Of a stretch of 64,000 nt of DNA, positions 24,601 through 36,600 are shown one piece after another. The stretch is from Pararge aegeria (taxonomy: Eukaryota; Arthropoda; Insecta; Lepidoptera; Nymphalidae). Both the position numbers and the translations under genes were made by a program. Position 1 is the stretch's first letter; every line of letters starts with the position of its first letter. The notes beneath the pieces are model-generated. The model was not told the DNA's origin, ran no database searches, and was given only the letters and a program-made list of their open reading frames with translations. The stretch is taken from assembly GCF_905163445.1 (NCBI RefSeq), contig NC_053195.1, positions 4,702,501 to 4,766,500 of the forward strand, written 5' to 3'.

Positions 24601-27600
24601 CTAAACAATTTTTTTAATTATTTATTTTTATTTTATCTATTGTGTTTCTCTTTGTATTTTGTTTTTTTTGTGTGCAATAAATATAATAATAATACTGTAA
24701 AATTGAAGTTTTATGATTTTATGTTAACTCTGCATTGCATTATTAATGTTAAATTATAGGGGCAGCTGTTGAATGTACAATTTAAATGCTAGTTCCTTGG
24801 TATCCTTCGGGTTATACCCATTTTTGTTTGAGTACCATATAATTTGTTAGTTGTTACCTATACTTTAACAATCATTCGTAAAATTATGAATGTACCATCT
24901 AGCTACATATTTATTTAGGGGGCGTCCATAAATTACGTGAGGTTTTTTTTTAAATTTTCTGTTACTCCCACCCCCCTGGTGAGATGTCGTGAGTTTTTAT
25001 TTAACCCCCTCCCCCATCCCCTAATCTCAAGTGAGAAGTTTCAAAATGTGGGTTTCTTACGTTAACGCGTAGGATTGTTATTGTAAAAAGACCAATGGAA
25101 CAAAATAGTATAATTTTTTTTTCTTTCAATCGAAAAAAAAATTGCGTGATATTTGCCGAGACCCCCTCCACCCTCTCTCCAACGTAAGATAAGATGAGTT
25201 TTGACTCGACCCCCTCTCCCCTTAAACATCTCAGACTTTTATAATCATTTTGGAAGGCCGATTGGCGCAATGGGCAGCGACTCTGCTTTCTGAGTCCAAG
25301 GCCGTGGTTTCGATTCCCACAACTAAAAAATGTTTGTGTGATAAACATGAATGTTTTTCAGTGCCTGGGCGGTTATCTGTATATTTTAAGTATACGCTTA
25401 CATTGGGACTAGATGGCGACGTGTATATTTTCGTAGTTAATTTATTTATATTAGTTTATTTTTTCGTCTTTCAATAAAATGGTCATACTATTTTACATAC
25501 CTTCATTTATCAATTTCTTGTATTATCTCAGGTGTGCCGTCCCAACCATCAAATCTGGTGGCAGTTGAAGCGGGAGAGACTTCGGTTACGCTCAATTGGA
25601 AAAGACCTGCTCATGCAGGAGACAACATCGTATCATACGAGTTGTATTGGAATGACACTTATGCCAAGGAGCACCATAGAAAGTAAGTTGAGAAGTTAGA
25701 GAGAGGTTTCTCCGGTTGGAGGCTTCTGCCTATGGATAGTTATTACCCTACCGACAAAAACGTGCCATTAATCGATTAAGCGTTCAGGTACGATATCGCG
25801 TAGAAACCGATCAGGGGTATAGTTTTAATATAACTGCCATACCCCTACCAGGTTACCACCTTCGACATCTCATCGTTGCATCTTTACCTACCAGTAGGTG
25901 AGATTGCATTCAAGGGCATACTTGTAGTGGTATGAAAAAGAAAATCTTTATTGTTTTGCCGTCGCTCATTCTCACTTTTTCTCGCCATAACTTATTGTCG
26001 CAAAGAAGAGTTTTAAGTAGACAAGGGACAATACGGCAACAAATATTTGCAGTAACCAACGACTCTATAGAGTGCGCGGGTCGCGTGGTCACAAATAGCG
26101 GCAAGTTCCGGTTCACAAGTACTGTGTTCCGGTAGTAAGGCCGGTGCCGGTACAGGCAAAAGCAGTGGCGTGCACTTCATACATGCACAAAGCACTGCCT
26201 GCCCTAAAATTGATGTAAAGCTCGAATAGGAGGAGGATTTTTGCCATTTTATGGAATTTTCCTGCTGTATGCATACCCTGGTACGGATCCCACCCAGTGC
26301 ACGCCACTAGGCACAAGACGGTAAAACGCCTCATGTTGATGGACCCAGGGCAGCAATTTGTAGAACATGTTCCTTGAGTGCCATGCTCTGTTATAGGCGA
26401 TGGTTTTCCACTTATCACCAGGTAGACCATCTGCTTGGTCCATCAGTTATTAGATAAGTACTATAAATAAAAGGAAGACAGACTCTCTTGTTGGGCATTT
26501 ATTTAAGTTTACGTTACATAATTTGTTATCAACGGTATCACAAACAAATACATGCCGTACTAATGTTTGAGCCGTAAATAGAAGTCTTCGACTCTTCAGA
26601 TTCTAGATATTCTTTTTTATGTTAAAACTCTAACCAAACTAGGAAAAAAAGGCTATTTTTGTTATAACTTTAAATTGTGTGGGAAATACAAGAAATGTTC
26701 GAAAGAAATTTTGAGGTTCCTCGGTAAAAAAACAACGATTAACTGTAGCAACTTTTCAAAAGGTTAAACGTCGAAAGTTAAATAATACAAGATTAAGATA
26801 AACAGAAGAAGTTTTATATCTGCCATAATCAACTAGGAAAGAAAACTTTTATCTAATTTGATTCGTTTAGAATTCTTTGTGTTCTGAATTCGGCTGCCAT
26901 AGAATAGATAATACTGAAACTTCTCACTGCTGCACTATTCGTTTAACTTAATCTTTTAACTTAACTAATTATTGTACAAGTCTTAAGTGGTGCGGGACCA
27001 AGAATGGCTGGCTGTTTTTCCGAGCTAAACAGCAAGGCTGATCCTATGCGCAAAAAATGACTCTTCTGTCACCAGATGAGGCAGTCAACCGCGGTATAAT
27101 TAATGCCTCTTAAGTTTTTTTTTACTTATGATCTATGGCTCCAGGGTCGCTACGCCGTTATTTGAGAGGCATACTTACGCTTTAACAGTTTCCAGAAATG
27201 TCGTATGAGATGAGGCCAATGTATCAATGCATGTGTCCCACAAAAACGTCCGTTTATTTACTTTTATGTCTAAGTGTCTACTGATATTTTCTCAGTGTCT
27301 AGAAAAAGTCAAAAACTGAAAAAAACACTATAGGTATGTTTTTTTTGGGATTCTGGAATTGAATCTGGTTATGTCACGTTCTTAAAAGCAGGAAGCCGAA
27401 GATTTTCACAGAATACGAATAAGACACAGAATTCAGCAATTATTGTATGTAGTGGCGCACGTCTCACTTTACACCCGCGGAATGTTACCCGCTCACAAAC
27501 ATTTTCTTCGTTTCCCAATTTATGGCCAACGTTTAGAACATTAAAGGTTAAATAATTACTAACCGTTCGTTCCAGAAACAACTCTTAAGTGGAGTGGTTT

Positions 27601-30600
27601 TTGAAGCTTCTATATTAGTGTTGTAGTCAAGTAAGGTTTGGGTTTTTGCAATGTATATTGATTTCACTTTACACAGGCGGATACCAATCACGGAATCATA
27701 CACCCTCAACGGCTTGTACCCGAATACGCTGTACTACATCTGGCTGGCGGCGAGGTCGCAACGCGGTGAAGGGGCCACCACACCACCCATCGCAGTACGC
27801 ACCAAGCAATACGGTATGTCGCACACACGGAGACGGCGGACGAGGCGTGAGTGTGTACACATTGGGAACGGACTTTACATTTACGACTTCATCGTACATG
27901 GGATATTTCATGGGATTCTTTTTTGAATGCGTGTTCTGGCACTCGTTGGCTCGGTTCGGTTCGGGTTTTATTTGGGTTGGATTGGTTTCATCTCGGGTTA
28001 TTTTGGGTCATTTTGGGCCAGGTTCTATGATCGCATTTCATGTTACAGTACCAAAAAAAAAAAAATCTTCACTACGTACTAATATCGGAGCTTAACAATC
28101 ATGACATGTACAAACTCACTTTGCAATAATCTATGAGAACTATTAAAAAGTGTACAACGTATAGAAACTTCTCTTAATGATGTTTGAGAATCTGCGTGGA
28201 GTTTAATCTCACAGGTTTTTCTGCGAGGTGAGTTTGTAGCTACATTTGTATCACGGATATCACTAATATAACAACCTATCCTTTTTGCCGATAAATCAAT
28301 GATTTTGTCCTGCTAGATCGTGCGTGCTGTGACAAACGTCTTCAATGTTCAACCTTAAACCATAAGTCAATGCAGACGGGCGAACTCACGTCAAAGATTA
28401 GTCACTTCTCACAAACGCAGAACAACTGAGTAGAGAGTTCTTTTTTATCACAAGCTTTTATTTTCCTATAATACTGGAGTATCATTAGTGTGTACCTGCG
28501 AACTTTATGAGAATGATCTGAAATATAGAATCTGGGCACATTTTTAAATCCATTTCCACTAACAGTGGAATATTACTTTTTAACAGCTGATCTTAGGGTG
28601 GAGTTGGCAGAGAGATATAGGCTCTTCACTATACTTAGTTAGACAGACATGCAGACAGACAGATAGTCAATTATTCTAAAGCGTCAATGCTGGCGTTATA
28701 CTACCTCTATTTTTATTTCTTATCTAATTATTATTGTTGTTTTCTATACATTTGAGAAGATAACGGAATGTAAATGATGAACAATAGACGCCCACGCGTA
28801 GCATTAGGGTACAATTTAACTAAGGCGAGCGAAATTTAGGTTTTCTCAAATATCATGGTAGTGGAACTTCTTTTTTGTTATCTATTCTGTGGTTAGGTTT
28901 ATTAGGTTACTCTAGAATGAAAGATTGTGATCAGGTTTCGATGATGGTGTCGGAAGGTTACCAGAGAATAAAGAATGTTTAAAATAACTAACTTGTACCG
29001 TATTCAACGAAACTTTAGCAGTAAAGTCCGTTCCCGATCGCATTGAGAAATTGTGCGAAAGTAAAGTATGAACCGATTGTTGGTTTTCCAGGTAACTCGT
29101 ACTGTAATATTTCACATAAAAGCACCTGCCCGGCACGCTGCCAGTAATATACCAGCACACGCACCAAGTTTTATATCACGATAATATGTGTTTTTGTATA
29201 ATTCTACTGACACGGCAATGTGTACTCATCGTCACTAAAATTCGACCGTTTTTACTACTACCTTTAGTACGATTTTTTATACATCGAAAACTTTAATAGC
29301 TTAGTGGAAAGGTGAGTGTGAATTGCACCGCAAAAATTAAGAGTTTTAACATCGTTACGTACATTGGGCGTTAAATTAAATATAATAAGGTCGGACTGCA
29401 ATTAAATCTAAAGTATATATTTTTTGGGTTTCTTAGGTAAAGATAAAAAATAAAAAAATATTGCTACATAAAATTACAACGTTTATAAAACTAGGTCTGA
29501 TATAACGTAGAAACGTGTGATCAACGCTCTAGCTCATATAAAAGAAAAGAAAGAAATAATAAAACTGTTGTTCAAGTAAATATCCAAGGAAAAAAAACTA
29601 AAAATTATTCACTGATTTTAATCCCCAAAGATTACGATCAGCTAGGGTTTGTAGCTGTGGATGTATGGAGGAACAATTCAAATCGTATAAGAATTCGTAC
29701 TAGGATACAGCAAACTCACGATCGATGCGTACACCGTGCCTGTATCACTAGTAGCTTTATGTCGTTCGTATGTTATATATCCGACGAGGCATCGCCTCCA
29801 GTAACATTTTTTTTTACTTTTTATACAACTGAAGCGACACGAACAACATCGAACTTTCCGGACGTTTTATCCATCCGGACAGATAAACGGGCGACATCCG
29901 TTCCGAAAAAAACGCGCACACAAAAAAAATGCTGTTCGTGCCGTCACAGAACATAATGATCGCAATTTTCTTCCGGCAGGAGAAAGTGTGACTGATGAGA
30001 CATAGAGACGTATGGGCGAGCGGATCCTACACACACACTTTGTGCATGCTCGACTTTAATTTGACGACAATTTTGATTATTATGTAATTATTATTTCTGT
30101 GCACATTTTTTTACATTTCGTTAACACTAGCATTCAGTGATTGCATCGGATAGGTCGGTATCGGGCGCTGAGGGGACAGCGTTCCCATCGGTCGTGTCTT
30201 ACGTGTTGAGCTTGTTTAGTTCCCGGAGCGCCGCCAATGAATGTGACTGCTGCTGCGGTATCTCCTACCGCTATAAGAGTGTCGTGGCAGCCGCCGCCCG
30301 CCGAACGGGCTAACGGAAGGATCGCCTACTACAAACTACTTTGCGTGGAAAGTGGGAGGGGGGACTCTGAGGCGACGGTGGTGAAACTAAACCAGACGAC
30401 CTTCGTACTCGACGAGCTGCGGCGCTGGACGGAATACCGCATCTGGGTGCTCGCCGGAACCAGCGTTGGCGACGGGCCTTCCTCCTACCCTGTCACCGTT
30501 CGCACTCACGAAGACGGTACGTTTTCTACCACCGCACTACATTCACTAAGCACAAAACCTATTCTCTATTTTTTCTAACTTGTCCTATTATATAGACACT

Positions 30601-33600
30601 CTTTTCAATACCTTAAAGTATGTTTTGAAAATAGAAGAAAAACAAATGTGATCAAATAAATTTAAAAAAAGAGATATTTTTTTGTTTTCAAAACGATCTT
30701 TACACTAAAAAGTAATTTAAAGATAGTTCATATAATAAGACATTTAAGAAAAATGGAGTGTACTCAATTTAATCGGAAACAATATTATTGTCGTTCACAC
30801 TTTTAGGTACATTAATGAAGTACTAACGTAAAAAACTTAAGCTCTATAAACATAATATAACTGTGGCGTTCACGTCATACGTGCATCACTGGCTGTCTTT
30901 AAGATTTTTATCACCCATGCCTGATCAAAAACCCGTTTTATCACCCATGCCTGATCAAAAACCCGGTGCGCACGTTCTGCTTCCAATATCTAAAATTCTA
31001 ACTAAACCTATCAATTAGTTTAAATCTATAAATACAGAATTTACTGAACATTCTATTGTTTTCGATAAAATGGAGTTCATAAAATGATAGTATATCCATA
31101 ATAAAAATCACATGAAAATTCTAAGCAATCATTTTGCAATGGAATGTCGAAGGATTGAAGTCGATATTTTTGAAAAGATATATATATATCATTAGAAATA
31201 AATTTTACTAAGCTAAATTACGGATTCTCTGTTCTGGAATCTTAGCTGTTTATAGTGACACCTCTCTGTAAAGAAAGGTCTGATATTTTCAACGCCACTG
31301 ATTTTGTTTCACAAAGAGTGCGTTAGGTTAAGAATATAATATGGAATCTCCTGATTCCGACTCACCGGCTGGGAGTCTTTTCACAAATATTACTGTAAAT
31401 GCCGAACGCAGGGTACGACTAATAATCTGGTTGGTGGAATTTAACCTGCACGGGTGCACTGCGAGACATCATAGTAATGTTTGTGACTCAATGACAAGAC
31501 TTCAATCCTTCGACAATCCATATCTTATATCTCTGAACTATAATATCATGATATTTCTTGTTTTACTAAAACCATTGTTATGTTAAGGCTCTGGAACGCT
31601 ACTGGAGGGTGGTAATATGTGAACTATAAAAACATTCGTTCTCTTGAACATAAATCTTGTATTATCAATTCACACACAATTACGAATGATTTTGTAGTTA
31701 AATCAGCATCGGTAGAATGGGAATAATTTTGCGAGTTAATGAATTTACGTGTACACTCGTAAGCAATTTCACTCCTTAAAATAGTCCCAAATTATTTCCG
31801 TTCTCGCCGATTCTCGTCGAAATAATTTTGATATGCAAATGTTTGTTCATTCTTGAATTTGAATTGGTGGTGGGAACCTGGATCGCAATCGCATTGTTTA
31901 GTTAATGAATAAGGTCGTAACATAATTTTTTAATACGTATATTACTACCAAGATTACTAATGTAATTTTTTTCTTTTGTTTCCTTCTCATGAGCATATAG
32001 CAGGATTCTAATCAAGGAGGTTAATTCTCGTAACCAAGTTTTAATATGCTTGCCGATGAACTTTAATGTATGAACACAATTATACGTCAGTCGTTTGATT
32101 TCACTCTATTTCTGTCGCCAAGCGGCATAGATTGATATTTCCACTCACTTGTCACATGTAATGATTTTTTTTTTGGTGGCGCATCGCATCGATGCGTCAT
32201 CCGTTGATTCGCTAAAGATGGCACTCACTGAAATGCAAAGTTATATTGCACCTGGTATAGTGTCGACGGCACCGTTATATTGATTTTCGAGCACAGTTGT
32301 TGAGTATTTAGCCATATACACAATTTTGCATGCTTTAATTAACGACACAGCACTATTTTTCGTTCGATTAATTTCACTGGGCACCTGATAGGATTGTCTT
32401 GCGGAACACAGATATATTATGAATTTGTGCGAAGTAAGAATAGCACTTTTAGGAGCACTCAGCACAACTAGCGACGACACAAGGTGAGAGAGCGAGTGCG
32501 AGGCACAACAACCGACCGTGGACCTGATAGGATACAAGAGCCGACAAACGATGTACAAGCCGCAAGGCTAGACCAGAGTCATAGAAATTTAGATAGCGGT
32601 GAAGAGGAGCACCTACTGCCTACATTTGCGTTCTTAAGTCGTCTCATGCAATTCTAAACGCTCACTCAAATTTTATTACATCTCTATTTGCATATTTTTC
32701 TCGGTCTGACAATATACGGCTTTTACATCGAAAAGTTGAGAACTGGCTCGTGTTTCTGAACTGGTCCCCGGTCGCTTAGCCAAACACGCACTATGGCCCG
32801 AGCGCCGCATTTGAATACCAATACCGTCCTACACGACACGCGCGCATGCTACTATACTACTCACAACTATTCTCTACTCACTACTATCCCACTTTACTCT
32901 TAGCAGAAAGGCAGCGGATTAAACTAACGATGATCCTGAAGATCCACCCTGAAGTGTTATTTGTTTTAATAACACACGATGTGAATCTGAAGGATCAGAT
33001 CCGCAACGCTCTGGCCTTTATATCCCAACTGCTCAGCTCGGTCTAGACTACGCGCTATTTCTACTTCTTTCCCTCTATCTCTCTATGTCTATCTCACTTA
33101 CTCTAAAGCTACAACTTCTCGCAGTAGACTTCTCTCTTCCTCTTATCTTCTGTATACTCTATCAAACTATCGTCGTGCATGCACACTAGAATATATTGTG
33201 ACATACAAAATACGCATAAAGTACGCTATTGCCGTTGACGAGGAACGAACGGAATCAAGGGAACGCTACAAGACAGTTCGGCTACAGATCATATGATATT
33301 AAACCTCTGATATTATACTGAACAGTTCTTTGAAGATATACCCACAGCCAACGGACAATGACACAGACACCTTCACAAACATCACTGTGGATACCAATAC
33401 AGGGGACACACATAAGCAGCTGGTGGCGCTCAAAGAAAACAAGACAACACTGATGAAGCACACATACATAGACCGGCGCCGTCGCCTTAATCAATACATG
33501 TGCGTGTGAGTGAACAGCCTTGAGCCAAGGGACATGTATAAAAAATCTCTTCTGAGTGCCTGCCTTCTGCTGCTCACTAGAATTTTAAATTCGAAATTCC

Positions 33601-36600
33601 TCACAGTGTGTTGCCATTTTATAAGAAAAAGGACATAATTTAAATTCTGAGTCAGTATTCGAGACACATTTCACCTTTATGCTAAATAAATTGTTCCGCG
33701 TTACATGTGAGCAGAAAAAGGCAATGCACGCTAAAATAGCCGACGCCGAAGTCCCAAGCGGCTTAACCAGAATAAAAACCTCCTAAAAAGAGCTCAAAAT
33801 ACACGAGGAAGTGAAATAAGAATACCCCTATTTGCCGACAAGCGTTCTACTCGTAATCTCTCACTTAGTAGTTCCGTTCGCCCTGCAATGTTCGCACAAT
33901 TTGTCTTAAATGTATTTGAATGCGTTTTTCTCTTTTTTCTCTCGTCACTGACTTTGTATGGGCCGCTGGTAACCCGTACAGCTCTGAAGAGTGAGTATAA
34001 ATTACTATAGTGCTTGTGCCTACGCTTTGTGTAGTTTGTTCTTCCTAGCACAAAATATTAAAAACCTTTTTAAAACAAACTGCAAGTGATGTTCTTTAAG
34101 ACGCATGTTTTTGTGTCTTGACTTGATTAATCAGTTAAGATTTGGTGTGCCCCTTCTTCTAATGTATTACATCAGATCTTTTATTTGCTAATTGTGATCC
34201 CTTGCAGAATGTGATAACAGGATAACAATGTTTAGATATAGTCCTAACGCTGCTTTTGGATAAGTATTATAGATAACCTACTAAATGTTAACTCTTTGTA
34301 ATGCTTGACAATTTTAGTTGATCTTAACGATGTGGATTGGAAGGTAATGGATTTTAATTGGTTATGGTGATGTGAAAGGGCGTAAAAGTTAAGTTGATTC
34401 AGTGTGTGTTGGTATTCAAATGCCCGATCGAGATGCTGAGCGGCGGATCGTCGCGACCGAAATACTCTATCAGCATATCCGACGGGACTACCGACCGCAC
34501 TTCGTGAACGTTTTTCCGATAAATTTCCACAACGCTTAACGATAAGCCGTCGAAGCTTTTTTCCAATTTAGCCCCTAAATTCTTAAGCTTAAGGTAGATT
34601 TCTAGCACGCTCCCTTAGATGCTGATAGGGCATTTAGGTCTGTGCAACGCTAGGTCAGGCTCAGATGTTCTGAAATTATTTCTGTGTGCTCACAGTGCCC
34701 GGAGAGCCGCAAGACGTGAAAGTTAATTCAATAAACTCTACGTCAATCCACGTTACGTGGAAACCGCCCCAGGAGAAAGAGAAGAATGGAATTATTAGGG
34801 GATACCATGTTCACGTTCAGGAACTCCGAGAAGAGGTAATAAATCAACGATTTTTTTCTTTATCTCAACTTGCCTCAGCAATTTTTCGTCTAAAGTATAT
34901 ACCAACTGCAATGTTACTGTAGTACTTTATTTACGGCTACGGATCACAAAGTCTTGATTCGATTCCTGTAAAGTCATCAGTTTAAGTTGTTATCCGCAAA
35001 TTCGCGAAAAAACGTGGTGAGTCCTGGGCACAATTGTGTAAATATAGACTAAATTGCACATTTGTTTTTAGGGAAAAGGTTTGCTCAATGATCCAATGCG
35101 CTTCAACGTGATGGATGATACGACACTCGAGTTAAATGTATCCGGCTTGCAACCAGACACCCGGTATAGCGTGCAAGTGGCGGCTCTCACAAGAAAAGGA
35201 GATGGGGATCGAAGTCCACCCGTAACTGTTAAAACTCCTGGTGGAGTTCCAAACCGACCCACTGTTAATTTAAAGTGAGTATGAGTGTTTTAATTTTCAT
35301 ATTCAATTTCAAACAAAACAAAAATAAATAAGTCTGATTTAGCATTTTCCGGCAAGAATAATAATGTTTTACGTGTTTCAGAATTTTGGAACGTGATCCG
35401 ATAGTATCAATTGAAATAGAATGGGCGAAACCTGCTCAAACTTATGGTGATCTTTTAGGCTATAGATTGAGATACGGCATCAAAGATCAACCACTAGAAG
35501 AAGTTAATTTTGCCGGAACCAAGACTAACTCGCACAGGATTAATGATTTAGAGAGGGGAGTCCAATATGAGTTTAGAGTAGCCGGAAGGAATCAGATTGG
35601 GATAGGTCAGGAAACGATCAAATATTGGCTTACCCCTGAAGGTGCTCCGAAAGGACCTCCTACTAATGTAACCTATCATTTCCAAGCTCCGGATGTTATT
35701 AGTGTTACGTGGGAAGCACCAATAAGAGCCGACCGAAGTGGCCAAATTAAAAAATATGACGTCCAGTTTTATAAAAGAGGAGACCAATCGTCTCTACTTG
35801 AAAAAACCACTGAACACACAAAAGCTGTGTTTACTGGCTTAGAAGAAGATGCTCATTATGTGTTCAAAGTTAGAGCTTATACGGATCAAGGTGCAGGCCC
35901 ATACAGTAAAGATATAACAGCTCATACTGAAAGGGACATTGGTAGAGCACCCATGTCAGTCAAAGCCGTTGCAACTTCAGAATCCGGTGTGGAAGTATGG
36001 TGGGAGCCAGTTCCGTCTAGAAAGAAGATAATCGGTTATGTTATATTTTTCACTATGACTCCAGTTGAGGATTTAGATGAATGGCAACAGAAAACTGTTC
36101 ATGTAACACATTCTGCTGATTTGGAAAACCTGGAAAAGTTTGCCGAATACGCAATTGCCGTAGCAGCAAAGACAGCAGAAGGTTTAGGTAGGTTGTCGGA
36201 AAAGGTAACTGTTAAAGTAAAGCCAGAAGAAGTGCCTTTACATCTTAGAGCTCAAGATGTATCCACTCATTCCATGACACTATCGTGGTCTCCGCCATTA
36301 CGTTTAAATCCAGTTAGCTATAAGATTTCGTATAATGCAATTAAAGAATTTGTTGATTCTCTTGGAATGACACAAACGCAAGAAATTCCGAAGAGAGATA
36401 TTGTAGTTAAACATGATAGAACTTCACACTCTATAAATGATTTATCGCCATTTACTACGTACAATGTAAATATAAGTGCCATACCTAATGATAATTCGTA
36501 CAGGCCACCTACTACGATAACGGTAACCACTCAAATGGCTGCACCTAAGCCAATGGTTAAACCAGACTTTTACGGTGTTGTCGATAATGAAATACTCGTG

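Larger units (their letters stand above)
30517..34695. other. Lar intron between FN4 and FN5
   Basis: Contains a perfect 30-bp tandem duplication (30906-30965), a pyrimidine-rich run (33055-33175) and a minus-strand frame (34399-34608). No phase-compatible extra exon was found. Confidence 0.55.

Noticed and set aside
27296..27333. 38-nt exon candidate (ttctcag ... GTATGT) in the intron inside FN3
   Set aside because: It reads into TAG in the frame coming from the preceding exon and its length is not a multiple of three.
28215..28227. 13-nt microexon candidate with tctcacag acceptor and GTGAGT donor in the FN3-FN4 intron
   Set aside because: Thirteen bases would shift the frame between two phase-1 exons; without transcript data it is more likely chance.
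29657..29956. 99-codon + strand frame in the FN3-FN4 intron
   Set aside because: Thr/Arg-rich with no domain, no splice match to Lar and no promoter or repeat signature.
32241..32558. 105-codon minus-strand frame in the FN4-FN5 intron
   Set aside because: No recognisable domain and low-complexity Ser content; likely chance in a locally less AT-rich patch.
33326..33505. 180-nt exon candidate in the FN4-FN5 intron with an open frame (TDNDTDTFTNITVDT...)
   Set aside because: The open frame does not match phase 1 from FN4; in the required frame a TGA comes after two codons.
34208..34263. Exon candidate after gatcccttgcag upstream of FN5
   Set aside because: Its 56-nt length breaks the phase-1 junction to FN5 and the donor is weak.
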